Made by a program: the position numbers and the translations under genes. From assembly GCA_034440455.1 (NCBI GenBank), contig JAWXCB010000078.1:45651-109650 (forward strand): 64,000 nt of DNA. Direction: 5' to 3'. Below the pieces are notes generated by a model. The model was not told where the DNA came from, did no database searches, and was given only the letters and a program-made list of their open reading frames with translations. Each line of letters starts with the position of its first letter. The first letter of the stretch is position 1. Positions 27,001-36,570 of this stretch are shown here, piece by piece. This DNA is from JAWXCB01 sp034440455. Lineage in GTDB: Bacteria; Bacteroidota; Bacteroidia; Chitinophagales; CAIOSU01.

Positions 27001-28742
27001 TTCGTTACCGTTCCATTTTGCAGCGTACCGCCTGTTCTTGGGTTAAACCATTGAACAGTGTGTTGTTCCGTTCCGGCAATGTTCAGGCTCACTGTAACAT
27101 TATTGATTCCTGACTGCACATACACTACATAAAGTTCTCCGGGCTTTTGAAAGCAAAATGTTTGAGGCGTATTAAAACCATTAGTTGCAGAAGCTAAGCT
27201 GTTATTTGCTTCCATCTCGTGAAAGGGCAAATAAGTGTGGAAAAAATCAAGCGCAATTTTCGTTTGATCCCACGCGGGTTCCATCATGGTGAAATCTTCG
27301 GATTGCAAATCGCCAAAACCATAAGCATCCTGATAGCCGAAATACCATTCCAACCCCGCGCCCCCGCCCATGATGTTTCCCCACAAGGATTCTTCACGAT
27401 GGTAATTGAGATTGCTTAACGTGGGATGAATAGCGGGGTCAGACTCATCAATGCAAACCGACCATTTTCTCCCTTTTGATGCCGAATAATTTCTGATGTC
27501 AATCGCCCACTGGTTATTGTTTGTAGCAGTGCCTTGCAACGAGGTCATTTCAAAATACTGTAGATAGACGGGATTATCGAGAATCTGAAGATAGAAATTC
27601 AATCCACCGTCATTCCATGTATGCACGGTAACAGGGCTTTGATAAGGGTCTTTTCCATGAAAATACTGAGCGAATGCCGCGCGCTGCGCATTCGTGTTGG
27701 TATTCTCTTCACCCATATTCCAAACGACAGCGAGGTGGTGCGCATAGCGGGAAATCAATTCCTTGTAATACAATTTGCGCGTTTCATTTAGATTTCCGTC
27801 TCCACCCAAGCTGCCGTCATTTTCCGTTTCCTGCGTGAGAATATTTAATTGAATTCCTAATGAATCAGCATGAGCGAAAACAATTTCCCATTGGTCAAGT
27901 TTTGAAACATCATAGCGTTGACGTTCAGAGGAACTTGTCCACATCCACGTGTCTTTCCCGTCACCGCCATCAAGATTGTATGTAATAAAATAAATGCTGT
28001 TCACGCCTCTTGATGCAAGGTAATTCAGCGCACCAATGATGCCTTTCCCTTTTCCACCTTGCCATGTCGGGTCGCCCGCGTTCCAGTCGCCAACATGCGG
28101 AGTGTAGCGATGTAATCCATTTGTTGCATTCAGCGCAGGCGGATGAGCAGGCGTTGATACATCTATTGTTTGGTCAAACTCCCAGTAAGCCAATAAATTT
28201 TCAGGACTGTCTGTGCCGCCTTTGATAAAATATTCTCCCGTTTCAGAAAATTGGAGGTAATGCTCCCCGACATACGCTAATCTTCCTTTCGCGCGAAAAT
28301 CGCTTGCTGCTTTATCCGTAGCAGTGATTGTAAACGAACCTGTTTCTCCATCAAGCGGAACAACAGCGCTTCCTGCATTTGCCACATCGCTTATGGCAAT
28401 ATTTGAACCTGTGCGATAAGAAACTGAATAGCTCCACAAACCTTCTTCATCAGGTGAAAAATAGACACGCCATTTGTCGCCACCGGTTGCGCTGCTTTCT
28501 GCGGCATCGCCATCTGCTGCATAATGCCCATGAACGGAATAACTTTTAGCTCCCTTTGTGAATGTAACAATCAGGCGATAGCTTGTGAAGGGATTTGTTG
28601 CATCACTTTCGCTCACATTAGCTCCATCAAACAAGAGCATAACCCGATGCCATTTTTTTAATTCACCCGAAATGGTGGCAGACCAAATGCTTGTGCCTGT
28701 GGCTAATATAATAGCAATGCTTGCCAATAAAATCCTAAACAT
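24006..28742 (-). CDS. DUF5060 glycoside hydrolase-like protein with choice-of-anchor D, PKD and T9SS tail (1578 aa)
   Basis: Signal peptide to about residue 22 (MFRILLASIAIILATGTSIW). The first 620 residues parallel the neighbouring 915-aa protein: DUF5060 (LKKWHRVMLLFDG, WRVYFSPDEEGLWSYSVSY), GEYFIKGGTDSPENLLAYWEFD, VWNMGEENTN, CIDESDPAIHP, GGGAGLEWYFGY and a collagen-binding-like domain (TVQWFNPRTGGTLQNG). Then come two nearly identical choice-of-anchor D (HYDIN-like) repeats (PEINIKQG..., TFADTEVASNT, FTVRFTPTATG), a WTGSVSDDWFDAANW module, a GNPYPSGLDASAF segment, a PKD domain (YEWKFGDGNTSADENPEHLY) and a T9SS type A tail (MLGKKLASMNLSEG to TRKLLLAPR). Probably a surface-attached polysaccharide-active protein. 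Catalytic competence is inferred only from conserved Glu residues. Confidence 0.82.
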   Translation of the reverse strand: MFRILLASIAIILATGTSIWSATISGELKKWHRVMLLFDGANVSESDATNPFTSYRLIVTFTKGAKSYSVHGHYAADGDAAESSATGGDKWRVYFSPDEEGLWSYSVSYRTGSNIAISDVANAGSAVVPLDGETGSFTITATDKAASDFRAKGRLAYVGEHYLQFSETGEYFIKGGTDSPENLLAYWEFDQTIDVSTPAHPPALNATNGLHRYTPHVGDWNAGDPTWQGGKGKGIIGALNYLASRGVNSIYFITYNLDGGDGKDTWMWTSSSERQRYDVSKLDQWEIVFAHADSLGIQLNILTQETENDGSLGGDGNLNETRKLYYKELISRYAHHLAVVWNMGEENTNTNAQRAAFAQYFHGKDPYQSPVTVHTWNDGGLNFYLQILDNPVYLQYFEMTSLQGTATNNNQWAIDIRNYSASKGRKWSVCIDESDPAIHPTLSNLNYHREESLWGNIMGGGAGLEWYFGYQDAYGFGDLQSEDFTMMEPAWDQTKIALDFFHTYLPFHEMEANNSLASATNGFNTPQTFCFQKPGELYVVYVQSGINNVTVSLNIAGTEQHTVQWFNPRTGGTLQNGTVTNITATNGVISLGKNPASDNNDWAVLVKKVQIVVPAPEINIKQGSNNLPSGNTHTFADTEVASNTDVVFTIENTGTAALTVTTPLAASGDYSIVSQPASSVNASSSTTFTVRFTPTATGTRTGAVTIANNDGNESSYGLNFSGIGTAPEINIKQGATIITTGGAHTFADTEVASNTSVVFTIENLGTSTLHVTTPLTASGDYSVISQPASSVSAASSTTFTVRFTPSASGVRTGSATISNNDANESSYLINFSGNGTLPSSTTWTGSVSDDWFDAANWTNGTPDATLDVIVPNVLPNDFPVVQGIVGTIAEGNDFTIHANASITISNLNNVELIIHGNLTNNGQMLGTGSLTFNGPAHALTTPTSFSGTLHVKASSVLNTNGNLTMEDGASLLHGVGTPGGGGTVNGTIKMKRVGNAGGQVYTYWGSPVSGQAVNVLGGSLYYYETNNATSMSVSGLRAGWVGASGNMNPGKGYISQGTTQVLFNGTANDGSYNLPVTKNAATTVAWNLLGNPYPSGLDASAFVTANAGVIYGSLYFWDDDATGGSGWSSNQDYAVWNGAGTISGPNSGTLFTGHIASGQGFFVEKIANGITNVQFTNAMRSEKNNAFFRMAPIERIKISAVGPTGLYNETLIAFMEEATDTADVLYDARKLKGNDLISLYTKMQTRDFAIQAAPLLTSDRSITMGIDAGIAGDYTLNLKSLENLDETIVVILEDTYTGHTQNLRMNPVYTFHSVFGIHQDRFLLHFNEPLKLEIIDETCAGNDGEISIIQNGGKQWNYILKNQNGLIIERKADFNGTNLFDGLPDGMYELTLIDNDGYSVVKTTEVKGKIQVSAGFTETANSVYENELIVFENHSSGATRYEWKFGDGNTSADENPEHLYSQPGNYEVTLLAENDDCAAWRTEYISVLKLEEVTEVDENSDDSGMKIFTQDNVILVSIENASQTTAIIYDMLGKKLASMNLSEGMNKIELNHFSGSYCFIQLNAKESVLTRKLLLAPR

Positions 28743-28878
28743 CCTTAACTTGTTTGTTGGAAATAATTTGTGTAACCCGCAAGTTAATTGTTTCCACTTC
28801 TTTCGCTACGAAATATACAGAAACGATTTCCGCCCAATCCATTGACAAACAGGCTTTAGCGCCTAAGCAGTTGCATTC

Positions 28879-31800
28879 TTACTCTACCGGTGGCAGAAAT
28901 ATTTTTTCGACAAAAAATTCAGATGATGTCTTAATGCTTATGAGTAAATATTCCGCTGCTGTTGCTGGCGGAAGTTGAATTTTCTGTAATCCAACCGTAT
29001 TGATTCTGTCACTAAAAATCTGCTGACCGAGGATATTATTTACGGCTATTTGTGCTACTTCTGTTCGGGTGAAATCAAATTTTACGTAAAGATTGCCCTC
29101 GTGAGCAAATACCGTCAAGGTATTTTCTTCCGGATTATTCACACCAACCGTTGGCGCTTTAAACACGGTGATTTCTTTTGTAAACACATCTTCGCAATCA
29201 GCATTCACCGCGCGCAGGGTAACGATGTATGAGCCTTCAACCGCATACGTATGCACAGGCTCGCTGATGCCTGAAGCTGTTGTACCGTCACCGAAATCCC
29301 ATTCGTAAGTTGTTGCGCCTGTTGAGGTGTTGGCGAATTGAATCTGCTCATTCTCTTCAACCTGTTCGGATAATGCAATGAAAACTGCATCTACCTGCTG
29401 CGCTCCGGCAACTGCAATCGTTTCTGTAACGCTATAATTTCCAGCATGGATAAATGTTATCGTGTAATTTCCATCAGGAAGCGCATTGATTACGGAAGTT
29501 CCTCCGTTGCCTGTGTGCCTTGCAACTATAGCTCCCGATTCATTTGAAATGATAAAACTCCACTCTACTCCCGCTGGTAATTGTAATGAAATTTCGCCAT
29601 CGCTGCCCGCGCATGTTGTCGCAACTGCATTTGTGAGAATTGGCGCAGTGAAGTGTAGCATAAACCTGTCGTTGCTGTCGTTTACATTTGCGGTGAAAGC
29701 ATAAGTCGGGTTTTGTCTTAAATCCTGAAACAATCCCATTTGTAAATCTTCAAGCCACACAAGCGATGTTGTAGGGAAATTTTCAATGCCGCTGAATGTA
29801 AATGTGTGCAATCCGCTTGCTGTAATTAATATGCTCAATGGAATAGAGCGCGTGCTGTCGCTCAACAACGGCAACGCATGAATCGCCTGCTGGTCATTAC
29901 CGGATTTTGAATAGAGTGATGGAATTCCGACATCGTTGTAGAGTTTCATTGCATCATAGCCATTGTCGAAATCATTGGTGAATGTTTCATCAAAAGCGAT
30001 AATGGTCGCATCGGTTTTGCCATTGTTTTCAACTGAAATATTCAAGCCATAAGCATATTGCTGCGGCTGGCGATAGAAGGTGACATTGCTTGCAGCCGTT
30101 CTTCTCGATTCATTAAACACAAAATCAAGCGTTGACGATTGTGCTGTTGCATTTCCCGCACGGATGAAGAAGCCCTGATTGGTATTGATGGTTGAAGGAT
30201 TTGACGACAGAAAATTATATGCAGAATACGAACCGCTTGACGGGTCATAGATATACACGTTGCCGTCCCAATCGCTGTCGGCAACCAAATCGGTGATGAC
30301 TCCGGTCATATCCAAAGGCGCATAAAAAGGATTTGCCACAAGATTATATCCTCTTGAATAAGCAACTGTATTCGCAGTTGTTTTCGTGAGATTGGAAACT
30401 GTAACATTCGCAACAGGATTAGGATATGTTCCTGATTCATCCAAAATAATTCCATTCGCAATACGAGCCGCTATACCTTTACCGGGAGTTACACTATATG
30501 TTGTGCTTTCAACTTTCCAACCTGTCAGATAGCAATCTGTAACATTGTTTTCATTGTAAGTGAAAAAGCCGCCATAGTTGGAACCTTGGGCTAATACCGG
30601 ACTTGCGGGGTCACAATTAGATGGCGTAACAAATCCTGTAGTTCCGGTTACGCCCATGCTGAAATCATCGCCCCACTTCGCGCCCGCTGTTGAATTATTT
30701 ACCGAGCCGATGTAGTGAAAAATATTACCGCTTGACACGGAGGGCACGTAGCGCTCCAATGTTACGTTTCCGCTTATTGTGCCGGAATACGCGCCTGAGA
30801 AATCATCAATGTATGTTGTTTTTGTTGCGGTTGATTTCAGATTCAGCGAGCCATTATTTGTCAACTGCCCTGATTCGAGCGTAAACTTGTCCGTAATGTT
30901 TACTGTTGAGCCGGTTTGAATTGTGACTCCATTTAGATTATTAATCAGGAGTTCGCCAATCGTGAACGTGCCGCTGATTTTTTCAGCCGCGCTTCCCTCA
31001 AATGAAATGATGCCAGTCCCGAATGATGCGCTGTTGCTTAAACTTTCAAAGTCATAGAAATTCCTGATTTCTGCGCCTGCGCCAATTGTAATGTTTGAAG
31101 CGGTGGAGGTAAGATACAACCCGAAACAATCGTACGTAACAATGCCTGTGATATTCGGATAAGTGGAACTGCCAATTGTGGGAATCAGCGCTTCGGTGGT
31201 ATCATTCGGCACGCGCACCGTCCAGTTGGCAGCATTCGTCCATACTGTGGTTGTGCCGAGCCACACATTAAAGCGCACGTTCACGCGTTTGGGCGTGTTC
31301 TTCGCTTCGTTGGCATTTGCGGTTCCTGTTAAACCGGAAATGCCCCACCCGTCAATATCGTTGCGCATCCAATTGGAAATGTTGTCGGTGTCAATTCCAT
31401 TTGCAATTCTTGACGCGCCTCCGGGGGTAAGGAATGTTCCGTCAAAGTTGGGAACGATTATCGTGGTTGAATATGCCTTATCGCTTCCGCTTACACGCAG
31501 CGCAACGTCATCTAAAATTCTTGTCCATGGCGTTACATCCAGTACGCCATCATCATTGGTGTCCAAGTCTTGATTTAATGAACCGCTGAAATTCATTACA
31601 AGCAAAATTGTGATTGTTCCATTTTCAATTTGGCTATTGAGATAGCCCGTCCACCAGTAGCCTGCCGCATCAGTTGTTCCGACAGAAATCACATTATCAA
31701 TCACGCCTCTATTTGCCGCATCGCCTTCTAAAACAATCAACTTCATTGTGCTGTAATCTGTGGAGTTTGCTCCAAACACTTCAATGAATTCATTCGTGTC

Positions 31801-34800
31801 TGTGCCTGAGTGGTCCGCAACAAATTCGTTGATAACGGGAGGTGTTGCACCCGTGCCATTGAGATTAAACACAAACGGGTCTTCATCGCCATCGTTGTTG
31901 TCAATCGTAAGGATTGCCGTTCTTAATCCTGCACCTGACGGGTCAAACGTAACTGTGAATGTAGTGGACGCGCCCGGAGCAAGCGTTGATGCAGCAGGCT
32001 GCGTCATCGTAAAATCTGCGCTGTTCGTTCCCGACTTCACTACTTTATTGGGCGAACTTTGCAGCAACAAATCCGCTAATCCCACATTGGTAATCGTAAA
32101 TGTTTGCGTCACGCTTCCGCTGCTCACATTCACAGGTCCGAAATCATACGTATCGGCATCATTGATATTCACTATTCCTGTTGTTGGACCGGCAGTAACT
32201 TGTATTTCAGGAACAGTGGGAACACTTGGTATGGAGGCATTGTCCACATACAGGATTTCTTCACAGCTTGCGCCATGATTCCAGAATGCTCCGTAATATT
32301 TCAGGTTCTTGTTGGTATAGGTGGTGTTGGCTGATGAAGTCAATGCCGTTGGATAACCTGTCATGTCTGTCGGGTCAACAAATGAAGAAGCATCATCGCG
32401 GACCTGCAAACTCCAAATATCAGTTGACGGGTTGTAGGTTACATGCACACTTAATTTTTTCCCATCTGTAAAATCAACGGTGCTATTAATCAAATAAGTA
32501 GGGTTGCCCGGTTGTCCGTTGAAACTCACCAATCTCAATGGGTCAGGCGTCCCTGTTTCCCCCGCAATCAACGCATAACCCTGAGCCATTCCTGAATTGA
32601 AATCCGCATCAGTACTTCCTATGATAAATGCAACACCATAACCTCCCGATGCAAAACCCGACAACCCTGATGCGGCAAACCTGTCGTGACTCAAATTTAC
32701 ATACCACTCCAACACTTCCGGTGAGTTATCATAGATGGTAGGGTATCTGCCCGTCATATTAAAACTGATTTGCTTGTTGCTGGAAGTGCCGCAACTTACT
32801 GTATTGCCTTGATTACAATTACTTAATTCAAGCGCGTTGCCGCTCGTTCGGATAATAGAGTTTGAAGGCGAACACGATGTGCCGCTTTCATCTTCCGTCC
32901 AGGTGCCGATGCCACCGCTTGATGGCGAGCCTACCGTTGTGCCGATGCGATTGAAGTTGTCAAACAAAATATAAGGCGCGGATTGCGCGAGAATGTTTGT
33001 CGTAACCGGAGTTCCGATACCCGCTGCCTGAAGCGTAATAGGCTCAGCGGTATTGTACATAGCATCTGTCCATGAATACGTGCCGCCTGAAAGCGCAGAG
33101 GTAGCATTACTCACTGAAAATGTTCCCGCACCAACAGTTTTTGAAAGCGTAACTGATGCTGTGTTGCTTAAATCGCGATTGTCGTTCGCATCATACGCTG
33201 CTACCGTAATGGTGAAAATATTATTCACATTCACTACAGTTGGGGGGCTTATAAACTGCAACGCAGTACCCGTAACATCAATCACGTTTTTCGTATTGTC
33301 GGAAACTTTGTCGCTGAAATTGGAAAGCTGCGAACTCGTTGCGGATGATTGCACCGATACGTTTGATTTTTGCAACTGAAACACAAACTTCAATCCATCG
33401 CTACCTGCTGGCAACGAATTTTTTAATGACAGGCGTATCGAAATCAGTTTGTTGCTTGCCGCGCCATCGCTTGCGCTGATGGGAGTTGTGGGCGTAAAAA
33501 TGATGTTTGCTCCGCCCACCGTTGCCGTGCCTGCTATCGGTGAAGAGTTGCTTCCTTCAAAAAATTCAAGGTCTTGAATCGCGCTGCTCCAACTTGTTAC
33601 CGTATTTCCCGAGCCCTGATTAATCGTTAGCGCAGTATAAATTGTCGGCAAGCCGTCACCGTCATCATCGGTTCCGTTGCCATCATACAACCTGAATTGC
33701 CATGCCTGAGTGCCGTGCGTGTTTAAAGTGATAGATGCAATGTTGATGATGGAAGAAATGGTGGTTGCTTCTGAAGATGCAACAGCGGTAACGGTGCTTT
33801 GCAATGATACCGTGCCATTTCCGGCAATCGCAAATGTGTAGGATTGTTCGCCTGCATCGGGGTCGTCATTTGCAATCGTTATTGTTCCGGTAAACGCTGC
33901 AATGCTGTTTGGTGAAAACGTAACAACAAACGTGGTACTCTCGCCTGTTGTTAGCGCATTGTCGCTGATGTTTGTGGTAATGGAAAACCCGGTGCCGCTC
34001 ACGCTTACGCTACTGATATTGATTGTTCCGGTGGAGCCTGCATTTTCAATCGTGAATGTGCGGGTGGAGGTGAGACCTGCTTCGGTGTCGGTGAATTGCG
34101 TGTGGTCGGTTGTGGAAGGTGTTGCATCTGCATCAGAAATGGAAACAGAATTTCCTTTCACATTTATATCGGCAACTGGCGGGCCGCAATACACTGCAAT
34201 ATCATCTAATCTCCACGGTGATGTTGTGGAAGATGCTTTCCTGAACCTAATATATATAGTGCTATTTGCGGCATAAGCGGACAAGTCAACATTGATAGCG
34301 GTTGTAGCGCCTGATGTCGTATTGCTGTGGTCATAGGTTGCTACGATTGAAAAACCAGACGATTGGCTCGTGGTGGAAACTTCAACATACAAAGTCTTTA
34401 AGTTTGCATTTGTTGTCCTTGCCAGATTAAAATCCAAAGAAGTTGGATTAGCAACGGAAACAGTTGTCAACTCTCCGGTAGTAGCGGCAAATTCAGCGTA
34501 GTTTGAAGTGAAAGTAATGCTTGTTTGCGTCCAGCCTGACGGTAATGAATTACTTGCAAAATCCTGACTCAAACACGGTCCCATTAATGTCGTCACCGAA
34601 CTCGGTCCGTCCACCCACGCGCTGACTTGCGTGTTACTGTTATTGCGCGAGCGAACGCGATACCAATATTCTGTAGTGGATGATAAGCCTGTAGCCGCTT
34701 GTGAGGTGGCGTTGTTTGCCGTTCCGTACGCGCTGCCCACCAATGCGGTGTAGCTGCTGTTGCTATGCACTTCCACTTCATAATTTTCGATGGTGCCGCT

Positions 34801-36096
34801 TGCCTGCGTCCAGGTTACGCTGAAGCCTGATGAAGTAACAGAACCTGAGCCTAAACTTGTGGGCGCATCGGGATAAGTGATGAAGGTATTGTTGCTGCCG
34901 TAATTCGTTACGCTGTTGCTGTTGGTGGCATAAGCGCGGTAGTTATATTCCGTGTTGGAACTTAAACCCGAAATGGTGGAAGAATAATCAGCCGTGCCGC
35001 TGCCATCATCGGTGGAGTTGGCTGACGGTACGGTAGGATTTGCCGATGTTCCCCACACCACGCCTTTGTCATCAATAGTGCCGCAAGTTGTGCTGATGGA
35101 AGTGCCGCCCGAACTTGCGCCTGAAGTGGTGATGCTTGTTGCCGTAGTGGTGGTGACTGCTACCGTGCCGCCCGTGCCGCTGCCTGTTACAGCCGTTGTC
35201 GCATCACTTGCTCCTCCTCCGCTCACGGTGATGTCGCCATTGTAAGATTGCACTGCGGTGGGTGTAAATTTTACGTGAATAGTTTGCGAATAACAGTTTG
35301 ATCCCGAACAGTTGTTATCACCAAGATTAAGCGGATTAGAATAGGTGCCGCCCGATGTGGTGGCAAATGTGTAAGCCGCATTTGCGCTTACGCTGAGTGA
35401 AGCAGTTGTTAAATCACTACCAGTAATACTAAATGTAGGAATGGTGCCGCTGGTAGTGTTGATGCACACGTTGCCGAAACCTGAAGAAATGGAGCCTGCG
35501 GTGAGCGCGGGTGAGCCGGAGGAAGAAACAGTGCCCGTAATTACAACATCATCCAATCTAAAGACCCCTGCTCCTGTTGATGTTCTTGAACCATTTAGCC
35601 ATCCCTGTATTTTGATTGTTACAGATGACAAACCTGTTTGTCCCGTAACCGACTGGTTTACTCCTACTAAGGAGGCGTTTGGAGCATTTACACTATAAAT
35701 ATCAGTTGAACCTACTGCGAATCCAAATGCCGATGGACCTGCTGAAGTAGCGTAAGCATTAAAGGCAATATTGGTAATTGAAAAAGTATAGCCTGAATTA
35801 GCCGTGATTGTGAATTGAAAATTTTTTGCGGCTGCTTGAGTTGAAGCATTATTCCAACCAGCAGTTTCTTCAATGTATGGTTCGTTTGTAAAGTAAGTTC
35901 CTGTAGTAATGTTCGTTTCAATCGTGCCTGTGGACAGCGACATATTTGAAACAGTCATGTTTGCATCAGCAGATGAAACCACAAGACTATTCGCAGCAGG
36001 AAAATTAAATTGGGCTAATTGCCCACGCCCCTCCGTGACTGCAAGCAGAAAAATAATTAACACACACGATGAAATAAGGTTGGTAGAAGTTTTCAT
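28879..36096 (-). CDS. 2405-aa T9SS multidomain surface protein (fn3, choice-of-anchor D, lamin tail, PKD)
   Basis: Signal peptide MKTSTNLISSCVLIIFLLAV ending near GRGQ. Recognisable modules in order: an N-terminal beta domain (residues 26-200, with FRLDDVVITG); anchor/Ig segments with GSGTGG; a fibronectin type III domain (PDAPTSLGSGSVTSSGFSVTW to SSVTTL); choice-of-anchor D (INVKGNSVSISDADA, TFTIENAGSTG); a lectin-like region (FDNFNRIGTTVG, GGYGVAFIIGSTDADFNSG); a second anchor D (YDFGPVNVSSGSVTQTF); a lamin-tail domain (PPVINEFVADHSGTDTNEF); a WTNAANW module; a PKD domain (YEWDFGDGTTASG); and a T9SS-like tail (NNILGQQIFSDRI to FVEKIFLPPVE). Probably a surface adhesin or matrix protein. Its last 500 residues parallel the end of the adjacent 1578-aa protein. 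Confidence 0.85.
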   Translation of the reverse strand: MKTSTNLISSCVLIIFLLAVTEGRGQLAQFNFPAANSLVVSSADANMTVSNMSLSTGTIETNITTGTYFTNEPYIEETAGWNNASTQAAAKNFQFTITANSGYTFSITNIAFNAYATSAGPSAFGFAVGSTDIYSVNAPNASLVGVNQSVTGQTGLSSVTIKIQGWLNGSRTSTGAGVFRLDDVVITGTVSSSGSPALTAGSISSGFGNVCINTTSGTIPTFSITGSDLTTASLSVSANAAYTFATTSGGTYSNPLNLGDNNCSGSNCYSQTIHVKFTPTAVQSYNGDITVSGGGASDATTAVTGSGTGGTVAVTTTTATSITTSGASSGGTSISTTCGTIDDKGVVWGTSANPTVPSANSTDDGSGTADYSSTISGLSSNTEYNYRAYATNSNSVTNYGSNNTFITYPDAPTSLGSGSVTSSGFSVTWTQASGTIENYEVEVHSNSSYTALVGSAYGTANNATSQAATGLSSTTEYWYRVRSRNNSNTQVSAWVDGPSSVTTLMGPCLSQDFASNSLPSGWTQTSITFTSNYAEFAATTGELTTVSVANPTSLDFNLARTTNANLKTLYVEVSTTSQSSGFSIVATYDHSNTTSGATTAINVDLSAYAANSTIYIRFRKASSTTSPWRLDDIAVYCGPPVADINVKGNSVSISDADATPSTTDHTQFTDTEAGLTSTRTFTIENAGSTGTINISSVSVSGTGFSITTNISDNALTTGESTTFVVTFSPNSIAAFTGTITIANDDPDAGEQSYTFAIAGNGTVSLQSTVTAVASSEATTISSIINIASITLNTHGTQAWQFRLYDGNGTDDDGDGLPTIYTALTINQGSGNTVTSWSSAIQDLEFFEGSNSSPIAGTATVGGANIIFTPTTPISASDGAASNKLISIRLSLKNSLPAGSDGLKFVFQLQKSNVSVQSSATSSQLSNFSDKVSDNTKNVIDVTGTALQFISPPTVVNVNNIFTITVAAYDANDNRDLSNTASVTLSKTVGAGTFSVSNATSALSGGTYSWTDAMYNTAEPITLQAAGIGTPVTTNILAQSAPYILFDNFNRIGTTVGSPSSGGIGTWTEDESGTSCSPSNSIIRTSGNALELSNCNQGNTVSCGTSSNKQISFNMTGRYPTIYDNSPEVLEWYVNLSHDRFAASGLSGFASGGYGVAFIIGSTDADFNSGMAQGYALIAGETGTPDPLRLVSFNGQPGNPTYLINSTVDFTDGKKLSVHVTYNPSTDIWSLQVRDDASSFVDPTDMTGYPTALTSSANTTYTNKNLKYYGAFWNHGASCEEILYVDNASIPSVPTVPEIQVTAGPTTGIVNINDADTYDFGPVNVSSGSVTQTFTITNVGLADLLLQSSPNKVVKSGTNSADFTMTQPAASTLAPGASTTFTVTFDPSGAGLRTAILTIDNNDGDEDPFVFNLNGTGATPPVINEFVADHSGTDTNEFIEVFGANSTDYSTMKLIVLEGDAANRGVIDNVISVGTTDAAGYWWTGYLNSQIENGTITILLVMNFSGSLNQDLDTNDDGVLDVTPWTRILDDVALRVSGSDKAYSTTIIVPNFDGTFLTPGGASRIANGIDTDNISNWMRNDIDGWGISGLTGTANANEAKNTPKRVNVRFNVWLGTTTVWTNAANWTVRVPNDTTEALIPTIGSSTYPNITGIVTYDCFGLYLTSTASNITIGAGAEIRNFYDFESLSNSASFGTGIISFEGSAAEKISGTFTIGELLINNLNGVTIQTGSTVNITDKFTLESGQLTNNGSLNLKSTATKTTYIDDFSGAYSGTISGNVTLERYVPSVSSGNIFHYIGSVNNSTAGAKWGDDFSMGVTGTTGFVTPSNCDPASPVLAQGSNYGGFFTYNENNVTDCYLTGWKVESTTYSVTPGKGIAARIANGIILDESGTYPNPVANVTVSNLTKTTANTVAYSRGYNLVANPFYAPLDMTGVITDLVADSDWDGNVYIYDPSSGSYSAYNFLSSNPSTINTNQGFFIRAGNATAQSSTLDFVFNESRRTAASNVTFYRQPQQYAYGLNISVENNGKTDATIIAFDETFTNDFDNGYDAMKLYNDVGIPSLYSKSGNDQQAIHALPLLSDSTRSIPLSILITASGLHTFTFSGIENFPTTSLVWLEDLQMGLFQDLRQNPTYAFTANVNDSNDRFMLHFTAPILTNAVATTCAGSDGEISLQLPAGVEWSFIISNESGAIVARHTGNGGTSVINALPDGNYTITFIHAGNYSVTETIAVAGAQQVDAVFIALSEQVEENEQIQFANTSTGATTYEWDFGDGTTASGISEPVHTYAVEGSYIVTLRAVNADCEDVFTKEITVFKAPTVGVNNPEENTLTVFAHEGNLYVKFDFTRTEVAQIAVNNILGQQIFSDRINTVGLQKIQLPPATAAEYLLISIKTSSEFFVEKIFLPPVE

Positions 36097-36340
36097 GACA
36101 GGTTGATTGGGTGAAAATCTGCCACAAATTAAGAGAACCGCCTCTGAAAACCTATGTTCCGGCCTGTTAATTTATGGTTATGATTGTGCAATGTGCATAA
36201 TGTGTGGATTAGTGACAATTGAACGTGGAACAGGCGAAAAGTACAAATGGATAAAAATCACCCTGCACGCCAATAAACTTTTACTCCTGCTTTCAGAAAA
36301 GTCCGTTTTGAAAAGGATACATGAGAATATTATTTTGACG

Positions 36341-36482
36341 GTTCTAAAAATTCAAAAAAGACGAACCACAAAGAACTCAAAGAGAAAACACAAGATTCAC
36401 AAAGCATTGATTTTATTTGCTTTGTGTTTCTTTGTGAAAAAATTTTTGCTTCCTTTGTGGTTAAAAAATTAATTTTTAGAAC
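36341..36482. repeat. MITE-like 142-bp palindromic element
   Basis: Perfect 12-bp terminal inverted repeats (GTTCTAAAAATT and AATTTTTAGAAC) enclose nested complementary segments (ACCACAAAG/CTTTGTGG and TTCACAAAG/CTTTGTGAA). The whole element can fold on itself. It contains no gene and no target-site duplication was seen. Confidence 0.65.
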
Positions 36483-36570
36483 TACCCCTTAGTTTAGAGT
36501 ACAAGAACTTGCGGGCAAAAGTGAGTTATAGCCGATGGCAGGCTCACTGCGAAACAGGCAAACCAATCGA

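Noticed and set aside
36107..36472. Plus-strand ORF of 121 codons upstream of the lipoprotein
   Set aside because: It runs through the MITE-like palindrome and its Lys/Leu-rich translation follows the repeat composition; no protein-like features.
36505..36570. Integron attC site
   Set aside because: The characteristic outer boxes (RYYYAAC and GTTRRRY) are missing; only a small inverted repeat is present.
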